Below are positions 15,553-23,836 of a DNA stretch of 37,735 nt, in pieces. A program made the translations under genes and the position numbers. Below the pieces are notes generated by a model that did no database searches, was not told the DNA's origin, and worked only from the letters and a program-made list of their open reading frames with translations. The stretch is from an uncultured Clostridia bacterium (GTDB lineage: Bacteria > Bacillota > Clostridia > Oscillospirales > Oscillospiraceae). The stretch is from positions 1 to 37,735 of the forward strand of contig CAMOXI010000011.1 of NCBI GenBank assembly GCA_946628965.1, in the 5' to 3' direction. Each line of letters begins with the position of its first letter. Position 1 is the first letter of the stretch.

Positions 15553-16467
15553 ATGCAGAACAATCGAAGCATCCGGCGCCTGCTCTCCCTTGCGCTTGCC
15601 CTGATGCTGTTGCTCACGCTCAGTGCGGCGGCCTGTGCCGAAGGAAACCCGGACGCAGCGGTGGTGGAGACCGTGACGGCCGAGGGCTTCACGATGGACT
15701 ATATCCGCTTCGGCCACGGCGAGAAACCGCTCGTGATCCTGCCGGGGCTCAGCGTGCAGAGCGTCATGGGCTCCGCGGACGCGGTGGCGGACGCCTACCA
15801 GAGCATGACCGACGAATACACGGTCTATCTCTTCGACCGCAGAAAGGAATTGCCGGAGAGCTATTCCATTTTCGAGATGGCGCAGGATACCGCCGAGGCC
15901 ATGGAGATTCTGGGCCTCGCGCAGGCAGACCTGTTCGGCGCGTCTCAGGGCGGCATGATCGCCATGGTGATCGCCGCGGAGCACCCGGAACTGGTACATA
16001 AGCTGGTGCTGGGTTCCACAGCCGCGCAGATCGAGGAGGAGGACTTCCAGACCATCGAGAACTGGATCGAGTTGGCCAAGGCCGGGGACGCGGAGGGCCT
16101 GTATCTGGCCTTCGGCGAAGCGCTCTATCCCCCGGAGCTGTTCGCGCTCTATCACGACGCGCTGATCGCCGCGGCGGAGACCGTGACCGAAGAGGATCTG
16201 GCCCGCTTCGTCGTTCTGGCCGAGGGCATCCGGGGCTTTGAGTGCAGCGCTGAGCTGGAAAAGATCCAGTGCCCGGTGCTGGTGATCGGCTCCATGACCG
16301 ACCAGGTGCTGGGGGCGGAGGCCTCCTTCCGGATCGCAGAACTGCTGAGCGGGCGCGAGGACGCGGAGTTGTTTATGTACGGCGCTTACGGCCATGCCTC
16401 CTACGATATCGCGCCGGACTACAAGGACCGCCTGTTGGACTTCTACGCGCCGGAGGCGGCCGCCTGA
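15553..16467 (+). CDS. Secreted alpha/beta hydrolase
   Basis: This 304-residue protein has an N-terminal export signal: basic MQNNRSIRRL, a Leu-rich core to residue 23, then LSAAACAEG, which could be cut after Ala-Cys-Ala or serve as a weak lipobox at Cys28. The alpha/beta-hydrolase fold follows with VILPGLS, the nucleophile elbow GASQGG (Ser131) and a late GSMTDQ (Asp) and YGHAS (His). It therefore acts outside the membrane. AGGAGG lies 9 bases before the ATG. It sits 74 bases before the leucine-rich lipoprotein gene, and the two may be co-transcribed. Substrate unknown; esterase or peptidase-type activity is likely. Confidence 0.9.
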   Translation: MQNNRSIRRLLSLALALMLLLTLSAAACAEGNPDAAVVETVTAEGFTMDYIRFGHGEKPLVILPGLSVQSVMGSADAVADAYQSMTDEYTVYLFDRRKELPESYSIFEMAQDTAEAMEILGLAQADLFGASQGGMIAMVIAAEHPELVHKLVLGSTAAQIEEEDFQTIENWIELAKAGDAEGLYLAFGEALYPPELFALYHDALIAAAETVTEEDLARFVVLAEGIRGFECSAELEKIQCPVLVIGSMTDQVLGAEASFRIAELLSGREDAELFMYGAYGHASYDIAPDYKDRLLDFYAPEAAA

Positions 16468-16541
16468 CGAAGCTCTTCCCTTTTCCTCAGGCAAAGCACA
16501 CATCCCCCCAGAAACTGTTTTCTGAATTGGAGGCTGCTGTG

Positions 16542-18266
16542 ATGAAACGATTGACTCTCTTCTCTCTCTGTGCGCTGCTGCTTATCCTGTTGCTGCTTCT
16601 GCCGGCCTGCGGGCAGAGCCCGGTCATCCCGGAACCCACACCGGAACCCACACTGGAACCGACGCCGGTGCCCACACCGGAGCCGACTCCTGAACCAACG
16701 CCCGAGCCGACGCCCGAACCGACGCCCGAACCGACACCGGAACCGACACCGGAACCGACGCCCACGCCGGTGCCGCTGCTCCCCCTGGGGGACGAGCTGC
16801 AGGTGCCGGAGGATGCGGAGGAACTGCGGCTTGCGGCGGGCAGCTTTGATACGGACGCGCTGCTGGAAGCGCTGCCCCGGCTTTGGGCGCTGCGGAATCT
16901 GATGCTGGAGGAGACCACGCTCCACCCCGCCGAGCTGGAGGAACTGCAGAAAGCACTCCCGGAAGGGGCCGCGCTGCACTACACCGTCTCCCTCGCCGGG
17001 CAGATCCTGGACGGGGACGCGGAGACGCTGGATCTCTCGGCCATGCGGGAGGAAGACCTGCCCGAGGTGCTGGAAAAGCTCCCTCTCCTCCCCCGCTTGC
17101 GGCAGGTGGAGCTGAAAAAGCCCTCCGGCATGTGCGCCCTCGGGCCGGATGGGATCACTGCGCTGGCTGACGCCCTGCCGGAGGCGGAGCTCTCCTGGTC
17201 GGTACGCGCGGGCGGCAGCTGGTATGACCGCGATACGGAAGAAGTGAATCTGTCCCGGCTGCGGCCCTCCCAGTTGGAAAAGGCGCTGCCCGCGCTGCAG
17301 ATGCTGCCGCGGCTGCAGACTGTGGAGCTGATGACGGCAAAAGGCGACACGCCTTTCGGGAAGGCGGACGCGCGCCGGATCCTGGACGCGCTGCCGGACG
17401 CCGCCGTGCACTATGAGTTCACGCTCTTCGATCAGCGTCTCAGCACGCTGGACGAACGCGTGGAATATGACCACGTCCGGCTGACGGACGCCGACGAACC
17501 CGCGATCCGGGAAGCGCTGGATCTGCTGCCCCGCTGCCGCTATTTCAAGCTGGACGAGGACAGCTACGGCATCCGGGACGAAGTCATGGCCTCCATCCGG
17601 GACGATTATCCCGAAACCAAAATCGTCTGGCGCGTGTTCGTGAAAACCATCAACATGCTGACCGACGAGGAGATCCTCCGCGTCACCTTCTTCATGAACG
17701 ACAGCAACAGCGCGCCACTGCAGTACTGCACCGATGCGGTCTATCTGGACATCGGGCACAACGGCCGCATGCGCGACATCAGCTTTCTCGCCAAAATGCC
17801 CAAGCTGGAATGCCTCATCCTCTCCGGCTCCTCAATCAGGGATCTTGACCCGCTGAAATACTGCAAAAACCTCATCTGGCTGGAGTGCTGCTTCTGCGGC
17901 GAGCTGGAGGACATCCGCTCTCTGAAGGATCATCCCACGCTCAAATATCTGAACATCTCCTACACCAATGTGAGAGACATTTCCCCGCTGGAAAACATCA
18001 GCCTTGAGCGCATGGTGGCTATGAGCACCCGGCCCGGAGAGCCGGACAGAAAGCGATTTGAGGAGCAGCACCCGGACTGCCTGACGGCATGGTACGGGGA
18101 ACAGCCCTACGGCTACCCCTGGCGCTACAACGCCATTCCGGCCACCACCTCTGTGTTCTTTGAGTACTACGAGCACATGCGCCAGGTTTTCATTTACGAT
18201 GACAAAAACTACTGGAACGGCAAAAACAGCAAATACGGCCCCGGCTATCTGGCCCTGAGAGAATAA
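16542..18266 (+). CDS. Surface lipoprotein with PEPT stalk and leucine-rich-like repeats
   Basis: This 574-residue lipoprotein has signal MKRLTLFSLCALLL and lipobox LLPAC, with lipidation at Cys23. Residues about 30-78 are a tandem Glu-Pro-Thr-Pro stalk suited to crossing the cell wall. Residues about 85-390 hold about four diverged modules of 75-80 residues, recognisable by a repeated pattern of a helix ending in LPxL or ALPxx, then RLRQVEL or RLQTVEL. Residues about 400-490 have internalin-type leucine-rich repeats (LECLILSGSSIRDLDPL, LKYLNISYTNVRDISPL). The ATG at 16542 is chosen for its GGAGG ribosome site and the lipobox; the frame is open much further upstream only because of composition. 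A protein- or glycan-binding surface role is inferred. A strong terminator follows. Confidence 0.9.
   Translation: MKRLTLFSLCALLLILLLLLPACGQSPVIPEPTPEPTLEPTPVPTPEPTPEPTPEPTPEPTPEPTPEPTPEPTPTPVPLLPLGDELQVPEDAEELRLAAGSFDTDALLEALPRLWALRNLMLEETTLHPAELEELQKALPEGAALHYTVSLAGQILDGDAETLDLSAMREEDLPEVLEKLPLLPRLRQVELKKPSGMCALGPDGITALADALPEAELSWSVRAGGSWYDRDTEEVNLSRLRPSQLEKALPALQMLPRLQTVELMTAKGDTPFGKADARRILDALPDAAVHYEFTLFDQRLSTLDERVEYDHVRLTDADEPAIREALDLLPRCRYFKLDEDSYGIRDEVMASIRDDYPETKIVWRVFVKTINMLTDEEILRVTFFMNDSNSAPLQYCTDAVYLDIGHNGRMRDISFLAKMPKLECLILSGSSIRDLDPLKYCKNLIWLECCFCGELEDIRSLKDHPTLKYLNISYTNVRDISPLENISLERMVAMSTRPGEPDRKRFEEQHPDCLTAWYGEQPYGYPWRYNAIPATTSVFFEYYEHMRQVFIYDDKNYWNGKNSKYGPGYLALRE
16625..16775 (+). 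repeat. Coding tandem repeat (Glu-Pro-Thr-Pro stalk)
   Basis: About a dozen 12-base units, variants of GAACCGACGCCC, encode the Pro-rich stalk of the lipoprotein. The unit length is a multiple of three, so slippage would change stalk length without shifting frame. Confidence 0.85.
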
Positions 18267-18281
18267 TGGCTCAAAAGCATG

Positions 18282-18320
18282 AAAACAGCCCTGACCTTCC
18301 GGTCAGGGCTGTTTTGTTTT
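18282..18320. terminator. Bidirectional terminator between lipoprotein and mbhN genes
   Basis: A perfect 15-bp stem (18282-18296 with 18301-18315) has a 4-base loop and T runs on both sides. It ends the plus-strand lipoprotein gene and the convergent minus-strand hydrogenase operon. Confidence 0.92.
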
Positions 18321-18330
18321 GCAGAAGGGA

Positions 18331-19002
18331 TCACATGATGATCGCGTTCTTGGGGCAGGCGGCGGCGCAGGTGCCGCAGCCGACGCAGACGTCCTCATCC
18401 AGGGTCCAGGTCTTGGCCGCACGGTCCACGGTCAGGGCCCCGGCGGGGCACTTGCGGGCACAGATCGTGCAGTAGACGCACTTGGCGGGATCCTGCACGG
18501 GCTTGCCGTCGTCCCGGGGCTTGGGGGCCTCGGCGGGAGCGGCCGTCTCTTTCGGGCCGCCGGGGGCGTCGGCCCCTACAGGAGCCGCAGGAGCCGCGGG
18601 GGCGGCGGGCTTGGGCGGCACGGCCTTCTTCACCGGCGGCTTCTTGATGAAAGTGCCGGAGACGATCAGGTCCTCCTCCTTGGTGGCGATCATGTGGTAG
18701 TCCTGCGTCAGCTGGATGGCGCCGTGGTTGCAGAAATCCATGCAGTGGGCGCAGAAGGTGCAGCAGCCGAGGTTGAAGCTGCGGGTGATCTTGTCGCCCT
18801 CTTCGGTCTTCTCCACCGTGTGGGTGATGGCGCCGCCGCAGCAGACGCGCTCGCACATCAGGCAGTTGATGCACTTGGTGGGATCAAAGGCGATGCGGCC
18901 GCGGTAGCGGGGCGCGGCAATGCTCTCCACCGCCGGGTACATGGCGCAGCTGGGCTTGGAGAAGAGCTGGGAAATGGCTTCTTTCACAAACGGGAAATCC
19001 AT
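18331..19002 (-). CDS. mbhN: Hydrogenase ferredoxin-like subunit with four [4Fe-4S] motifs (MbhN-like)
   Basis: This 223-residue iron-sulphur protein is the last gene of the hydrogenase operon. Residues 1-120 match the NuoI/MbhN type subunit, with two CxxCxxCxxxC motifs at Cys44/47/50/54 and Cys81/84/87/91. A flexible Ala-Pro-rich linker (about 120-168) leads to a second 2x[4Fe-4S] domain with Cys175/178/181/185 and Cys206/209/212/216. MbhN normally has only the first pair, which carries electrons from ferredoxin to the small subunit. The extra domain could be a tethered electron entry port. The start at 19002 overlaps the mbhJ stop as TAATG; the longer frame only reads back through mbhJ. Confidence 0.93.
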   Translation of the reverse strand: MDFPFVKEAISQLFSKPSCAMYPAVESIAAPRYRGRIAFDPTKCINCLMCERVCCGGAITHTVEKTEEGDKITRSFNLGCCTFCAHCMDFCNHGAIQLTQDYHMIATKEEDLIVSGTFIKKPPVKKAVPPKPAAPAAPAAPVGADAPGGPKETAAPAEAPKPRDDGKPVQDPAKCVYCTICARKCPAGALTVDRAAKTWTLDEDVCVGCGTCAAACPKNAIIM

Positions 19003-19445
19003 TACTTCATTGCCCTCCTTTTCTCCTGCAGGATCTGGGTGGCAAGCGCCAGACCGTCGATGACGGCCTCGGGCTTCGGCGTGCAGCCGGCCACGTCCAC
19101 GTCCACATGCACATATTTCGAGAGCGGGCCGCAGATGGAGTAGCTGCCGCGAAACACGTTGCCGGACTGGGGGCAGGAGCCCATGGTCACGATGCATCTG
19201 GGTTCCGGCACCTGCTCGATGGAGCGCAGCACGCGGGGCAGGGACTGGGCCGTGATGGGCCCGGTGACCACAACGATGTCGGCGTGGCGGGGGCTGCCGG
19301 CCAGCTTGAAGCCCAGGCGCTCCGCGTCATAGCGCGGGGTCAGCACGCTCACAAGCTCGATATCGCAGCCGTTGCAGGAGCCGGCGTTGATGTGGAAGAG
19401 CCACGGGGATTTGCCGGTGCTCTCTTCGATCAATTTCTTAAACAT
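19002..19445 (-). CDS. mbhJ: [NiFe] hydrogenase small subunit (MbhJ/EchC, NuoB-like)
   Basis: This 147-residue protein has the four cysteines that bind the proximal [4Fe-4S] cluster: Cys24 and Cys27 in AGSCNGCDIE, Cys91 in MGSCPQSG and Cys121 in AGCTPKP. It passes electrons from the ferredoxin-type subunit to the NiFe site of the large subunit at the cytoplasmic face of the membrane complex. The length matches energy-converting (group 4) enzymes, which lack the extra domains and Tat signal of uptake hydrogenase small subunits. It lies 12 bases after mbhM. Confidence 0.95.
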   Translation of the reverse strand: MFKKLIEESTGKSPWLFHINAGSCNGCDIELVSVLTPRYDAERLGFKLAGSPRHADIVVVTGPITAQSLPRVLRSIEQVPEPRCIVTMGSCPQSGNVFRGSYSICGPLSKYVHVDVDVAGCTPKPEAVIDGLALATQILQEKRRAMK

Positions 19446-19457
19446 AGAGGCACCTCC

Positions 19458-20477
19458 TTACAGACCGTACCAGGCCAGCACCAGGCTGACGAGCGCCAGG
19501 GCGGAGACCACGGTCCAGTAGTACTTGAAGATCTGCTCGATCTTGAGACGGGCAGTGACCGCGTGCACGAAGGAGATCGCCACCGCGGTGAGGATGACGC
19601 ACAGCAGGAACAGCACAATCACGTCCAGCAGGATCGTGAGCGCGCCGGCCGCGCCGCCGGCGAGGCCCAGCGCCAGCACCAGGTTCTGGATGCCGCCGCC
19701 GATGCCACCCAGGAAGAGCATGACAAAGAGGCTCGTCATGGACAGGATCTTGACAGAGTGGCTCAGCTTGTACACGCCCAGGGGCGCGCCGCTGTACTCG
19801 GCCAGCATGCCTTCGCAGATCTCGGTCTCGGCCTCGGCCGCATCGAAGGGGTGGCTGCCGGTCTCACCGGGGATGACCATCAGGAAGGCCACCGCCGCGG
19901 GGATCATGCTCAGCTTGCCCAGGAGGCTGCCGTTTGCCATCTGGTAGCGGACGATCTCCGTCAGGGAGAAGCAGAGGCCGGTGCCGGTGGCCGCGCCCAC
20001 CTTCTTGCACACGGCCAGCAGCACGAGGACGAGAGGCAGCTCGCAGGAGAGGACCGTGACCATCTCACGGCTCAGGCCGACGCCCGCATAGGGGGAGCCG
20101 GTGGCACCGCCGCCGATCATGATGGACAGGGCCGGGATCAGCAGCAGGTAGAGGATGACGATCACGTCCGCCACGCTGGAGAAGGCCGTGAAGCTGAAAA
20201 CGGGGATGAAGAGCTGCAGCACCACGAGGCCTGCCAGGCCCACCAGCGGCGCCATCAGGAAGACGGTGCGGTTGGCGGCGGCGGGGATGATGGTCTCCTT
20301 GCCGCAGAGCTTGAAGAAATCGTAGAAGGGCTGCAGGATCGGGGGGCCGACGCGTTTCTGCATCCGGGCCACCAGCTTGCGGTCAATGCCGCTGAGCAGC
20401 AGACCCGTCAGGAAGCAGAACAGGAAGCCGGGGAAAATGAGGACATAGGCCAGGTATTTGACAGCTTCTAAAATCAT
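19458..20477 (-). CDS. mbhM: Membrane anchor subunit (MbhM/EchB, NuoH-like)
   Basis: This 339-residue membrane protein has about eight hydrophobic helices. It has the NuoH/complex I ND1 hallmark GSHPFDAAEAETEICEGMLA followed by EYSGAPLG at about residues 205-235, the charged loop that links redox chemistry to the ion pathway. It also carries RVGPPILQPFYDFFKL near residue 42, another conserved NuoH segment. It anchors the hydrogenase subunits to the membrane and joins them to the Mrp-like pump. It lies 12 bases after mbhH. Confidence 0.95.
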   Translation of the reverse strand: MILEAVKYLAYVLIFPGFLFCFLTGLLLSGIDRKLVARMQKRVGPPILQPFYDFFKLCGKETIIPAAANRTVFLMAPLVGLAGLVVLQLFIPVFSFTAFSSVADVIVILYLLLIPALSIMIGGGATGSPYAGVGLSREMVTVLSCELPLVLVLLAVCKKVGAATGTGLCFSLTEIVRYQMANGSLLGKLSMIPAAVAFLMVIPGETGSHPFDAAEAETEICEGMLAEYSGAPLGVYKLSHSVKILSMTSLFVMLFLGGIGGGIQNLVLALGLAGGAAGALTILLDVIVLFLLCVILTAVAISFVHAVTARLKIEQIFKYYWTVVSALALVSLVLAWYGL

Positions 20478-20489
20478 GTTCCCACCTCC

Positions 20490-22412
20490 TTACAGAACGA
20501 TCAGGGCGTAGACGATGGCCAGAGCCAGCGCCACCACCGCCCAGAGGGCGTAATCGTTGACCACGCCGCTGTGCAGCTCGTGCATGAAGCTGAAGTAGTG
20601 CCGCCAGTTGTGCTTGAAGCCCCAGAACAGATCGTCGCCGCCGACCTGGGAGTAGACGGTTTCTTCACCGCCGTAGAACAGGTCGTACTTGCCGCTGCGG
20701 TTTTCGGGGGTCTTGATGCTGACGCGGTCGTACTTGCCGGCGATGGCCACGATGGTGACGGCAAGCAGCGCGATCATCAGCAGGCACAGCCAGGAGACCG
20801 GGCTCCAGACGCCGGCGGAGGCAAAGCTCACATCCGGGTTCAGGGGCTGGGCCGCCATGGCGGACTGGGCGTAACCGGAGCCCATCATGTTGTTGATATA
20901 ATCGACAACGCTGAACACCGCACGGGCGGCGGGCTCGGTCAGGTAACGGGTGACCATGTTGGGCAGCAGGCCGGTCACAAGGCACATGGCCGCGAGGATG
21001 CCCATGGCGAGACGCATGCCGAAGGGCACTTCCTTCACGTTCTCATACTCCTTCGGCAGCTGGCCGAAGAAGACAGACTGGGTGACCTTCACGAAGGAGG
21101 CCAGCGTCAGCGTGGAGGTGACCAGAGCGCAGATCGTGACCAGCAGGAAGCCGATGTTGCCGGTCTCCACCGCTCTCTGATAGGTGGCCTGGTAGATCAT
21201 CCACTTGGAGGCGAAGCCGTTGAAGGGCGGGATGCCGCTGATGGAGAAGGCGCCGACCAGGAAGAGGACGGTGGTGTGGGGCATCTTCTTGGAGAGGCCG
21301 CCGAGCTTTCCGAGGTCGGTGGTGCCGGTCTCATGCAGCACAGCACCGGCCGCAAGGAACAGCAGGCCCTTGAAGAGGGTGTGGTTCATGGCGTGGTAGA
21401 GGCCAGCGGAGATACCGAAGGCAGTGCAGAGGCCCACGGAGGCCAGCACGTAGCCGATCTGGGAGATGGAGTGGAAGGCCAGCAGGCGCTTGAAATCGTG
21501 CTGGGCCAGGGCCATCGTCACACACACGAACATGGAGACGCTGCCGAGGAACACCAGCCAGAACTGCATGGTGCCCAGGGCCATGGACTGGAACAGGAAG
21601 TAGCTCAGACGGATCAGGCCGTAGATGCCAGACTTGGTGAGCACGCCGGAAATGAGCACCGAGATGGAGGCGGGAGCCGCGCCGTGGGCGTCGGCCGCCA
21701 GGGGGTGGAACGGGACCAGGAAGGCCTTGGTGCAGAAGCCGATGAACAGCAGCGCGAAGGCAAGCTTCGTGGCGCTCGAGAGGTTTCCGGGGATCAGGGC
21801 GGACATCTGGGCCAGGTTCAGGGTATGTACCTGGGCGTAGAGCACGATGGTGCCGGCCAGGATGCAGGTGGAACCGATGCAGCCGACCACCAGGTACTTG
21901 AAGGCCGCTTCCAGGGCGCCGTTGGCGGTATTGCGGAACGCGGTCAGGGCCACGGCGGCAAAGGTCAGGATCTCCACCATGATGAACATGTTGAAGAGGT
22001 CGCCCGAGAGGACGAGACCCATGACGCCGCCGGCGAGCATCAGAAACAGCGTGTAGTACTGGGGCACGTTGTCGTCGTGGCTCATGTACTGGATGGAGTA
22101 GATGCACGCGACGAACACCACGCAGGACACGAGCAGCCCGAAGAACAGGCTCAGCGCGTCGACCTCCAGGGCGATGCCGATGGCGTAGCCGCCGGCGGGA
22201 ACGCGGTTGCCGAGCCAGTAGGCGATGGTCTGCCCCTCCAGCATGACGGGCTTGAAGAGCATCGCCATGAAGAAGAAGGATGCGAAAGTGGCAAGCAGGG
22301 CCACCGTGTGGCGGAAAACTTTGTTCTGCCCGAAGATGACGATCAGGAAGGCGCCGAGGAAGAGCACCATGATCGAGTAGATCGGGAAGTGCTGAAGGCT
22401 AAGCATATTCAT
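20490..22412 (-). CDS. mbhH: Proton/ion-pumping subunit (MbhH, MrpD/NuoN-like) with C-terminal extension
   Basis: This 640-residue membrane protein is of the NuoL/M/N-MrpD family. Key channel residues are present: Glu147 in FIMVEILTF, Lys229 in GFCTKAFLVPFHPLA and Lys260 in GVLTKSG. About 100 residues beyond the usual MrpD core form a C-terminal tail: a hydrophobic helix (about 540-560), a polar segment GKYDLFYGGEETVYSQ (574-589), then MHELHSG and a final helix (619-640). The tail resembles the separate MbhI subunit of archaeal Mbh. The ATG overlaps the mbhG stop as ATGA; a second ATG two codons later has better ribosome-site spacing. It translocates H+ or Na+. Confidence 0.93.
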   Translation of the reverse strand: MNMLSLQHFPIYSIMVLFLGAFLIVIFGQNKVFRHTVALLATFASFFFMAMLFKPVMLEGQTIAYWLGNRVPAGGYAIGIALEVDALSLFFGLLVSCVVFVACIYSIQYMSHDDNVPQYYTLFLMLAGGVMGLVLSGDLFNMFIMVEILTFAAVALTAFRNTANGALEAAFKYLVVGCIGSTCILAGTIVLYAQVHTLNLAQMSALIPGNLSSATKLAFALLFIGFCTKAFLVPFHPLAADAHGAAPASISVLISGVLTKSGIYGLIRLSYFLFQSMALGTMQFWLVFLGSVSMFVCVTMALAQHDFKRLLAFHSISQIGYVLASVGLCTAFGISAGLYHAMNHTLFKGLLFLAAGAVLHETGTTDLGKLGGLSKKMPHTTVLFLVGAFSISGIPPFNGFASKWMIYQATYQRAVETGNIGFLLVTICALVTSTLTLASFVKVTQSVFFGQLPKEYENVKEVPFGMRLAMGILAAMCLVTGLLPNMVTRYLTEPAARAVFSVVDYINNMMGSGYAQSAMAAQPLNPDVSFASAGVWSPVSWLCLLMIALLAVTIVAIAGKYDRVSIKTPENRSGKYDLFYGGEETVYSQVGGDDLFWGFKHNWRHYFSFMHELHSGVVNDYALWAVVALALAIVYALIVL

Positions 22413-22759
22413 CCTCTCAGCCTCCTTATCTCACGGGTGTCGATGGTGTTGTACTGCTCCTCCAGCTTCATGACCAGGGCAAGGGACATGGCGGTGACAC
22501 AGGCGCCGATGACGATGCTGGTCAGGGTCAGAGCCTGGGGGATGGGATCGACGAAGAAGCTCTCCGGATGCAGCTCGCCCCAGGTGAAGATGGGGGCGGT
22601 GCCGCCGGGATTGAAGCCGATGGTGATGATGAGCAGGTTCACGCCGTAGTCCATGATGGACAGGCCTATGACCGTCTTGACCAGGTTGTACTTGACAACG
22701 ATGCAGTACAGGCCCAGCACGATCAGGAAGAAGGAGGCAATGTAGTTGAGTAATATCAT
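22409..22759 (-). CDS. mbhG: MbhG (MrpC/NuoK-like) membrane subunit
   Basis: This 116-residue protein has three predicted helices and the MrpC/NuoK pattern: LGLYCIVVKYNLVKTVIGLSIM near the N-terminus and the PIPQALTLTSIVIGACVTAM block that identifies MrpC/MnhC proteins. It forms part of the antiporter-like module next to MbhH, into which it runs with an ATGA overlap. The upstream gene ends 12 bases before its ATG. Confidence 0.93.
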   Translation of the reverse strand: MILLNYIASFFLIVLGLYCIVVKYNLVKTVIGLSIMDYGVNLLIITIGFNPGGTAPIFTWGELHPESFFVDPIPQALTLTSIVIGACVTAMSLALVMKLEEQYNTIDTREIRRLRG

Positions 22760-22771
22760 GTCGTTCCCTCC

Positions 22772-23233
22772 TCAGTCCGTGGTGTCGATGTCCTTGCCGG
22801 CGAGCAGGCTGATCATCAGCAGGGAGATGGAACCGATGCCGGTGATGACCTTGACGCCGACGGTGACATTCATCCAGAAGATGGTGCCGGAGCTGTAGAG
22901 ATCTCCGACGTTTCCGTGGGTGTAGAGGATGTTCTGGCAGAACTGCGCGCCGACGGCCACGCCCATCAGGGCCAGCGCCACATACACGACGGAGGCGACG
23001 CCCTCGCCCTTGTGCAGCGTGTGATAGCTCAGCGCGTCCACGGTGGCCTCAAAGCCGTGGCCCAGATACAGCAGGATGACGATGCCCGCCATCAGCACGC
23101 CGCCCTGGAAGCCGCCGCCGGGAGACAGATGCCCGTGGAGGATGATGTAGAACACATAGATGAGCGCGAAAGGAAGGATGGAGTCGCAGCCGCAGCGCTG
23201 AATAATGCGCTTGATCTCGGGTTTCTTATTCAT
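22772..23233 (-). CDS. mbhF: MbhF (MrpB-like) membrane subunit
   Basis: This 153-residue membrane protein has the MrpB/MnhB signature HGHLSPGGGFQGGVLMAG at about residues 33-50, followed by several hydrophobic helices. It is part of the Mrp-type Na+/H+ antiporter module of the hydrogenase. Its start lies 8 bases inside the 3' end of mbhE. Confidence 0.94.
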   Translation of the reverse strand: MNKKPEIKRIIQRCGCDSILPFALIYVFYIILHGHLSPGGGFQGGVLMAGIVILLYLGHGFEATVDALSYHTLHKGEGVASVVYVALALMGVAVGAQFCQNILYTHGNVGDLYSSGTIFWMNVTVGVKVITGIGSISLLMISLLAGKDIDTTD

Positions 23234-23585
23234 CGCCCTTCTCCTCCTTCTTCTCTTTCTTATTGTAGAGGATGACCACGGCGCCGGCCACGGCGGTGAT
23301 CAGGATGAAGGCCTCGCCCATGGTGTCGTAGCCACGGAAGTCGAAGACGATCGAGGTCACGTCGTTGACGGCGTGGGTCTTCTCCAGGTTCTGCTGCACG
23401 ATGGCAGCAGCGGCGCCGTCCGCCGTGCTGTCGTCATAGGACATGGGGTCCTGCTGCAGCTGGTAGACGGAGACCGCGGCGTTCTGCCCCTCGTAGGTGC
23501 GGGGCATGGAGGCCAGGTCGCTGCATGCGAAAACGCAGGCAAAGAGGATGATGCCCAGGCAGAGAAAAGTCAGAAACTTCTTCAT
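23226..23585 (-). CDS. mbhE: MbhE-like membrane subunit
   Basis: This 119-residue protein has an N-terminal hydrophobic helix, an extracytoplasmic stretch, then the conserved VTSIVFDFRGYDTMGEAFIL segment (about 76-95), which identifies MbhE and the end of fused MrpA proteins. A second helix and a Lys/Glu-rich tail follow. In Mrp antiporters this part is fused to MrpA; here, as in Mbh hydrogenases, it is a separate gene. The ATG overlaps the mbhD stop as ATGA. Confidence 0.88.
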   Translation of the reverse strand: MKKFLTFLCLGIILFACVFACSDLASMPRTYEGQNAAVSVYQLQQDPMSYDDSTADGAAAAIVQQNLEKTHAVNDVTSIVFDFRGYDTMGEAFILITAVAGAVVILYNKKEKKEEKGDE

Positions 23586-23836
23586 TTATCGTCCCCTCCT
23601 CTTATCTTTTTCAGGGTAACGATGAAGATCAGCGGGCTGAGCGCCGCGCCGACGGCCGCCTCGGAGATGGCCACGTCGGGCGCGTGCAGGAGCAGGAACT
23701 CCGCCGCGGCGAAGATGCCCACCACGCCCAGCGCGATGACCGAGCTCAGCAGCTTCTCAAAGTGCACCGCCAGGATCGCGGACACTACCAGGCCCAGGAT
23801 CACCAGGACATTCAGAATCACGATCAGATTACTCAT
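23582..23836 (-). CDS. mbhD: MbhD-like membrane subunit (DUF4040 type)
   Basis: This 84-residue protein has about three helices and the motif HAPDVAISEAAVGAALSPLIFI that defines MbhD and the corresponding MrpA segment (DUF4040). The ATG at 23836 is preferred over an in-frame start 105 bases upstream because CAGGAGGG lies 8 bases before it and family members begin here. It overlaps the mbhC stop by 8 bases. Confidence 0.92.
   Translation of the reverse strand: MSNLIVILNVLVILGLVVSAILAVHFEKLLSSVIALGVVGIFAAAEFLLLHAPDVAISEAAVGAALSPLIFIVTLKKIRGGDDK

Noticed and set aside
16625..16775. Regular short repeats that might suggest a CRISPR array
   Set aside because: The 12-base units are contiguous, have no spacers and encode an in-frame Glu-Pro-Thr-Pro stalk. 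No CRISPR array or cas gene was seen anywhere in the window.
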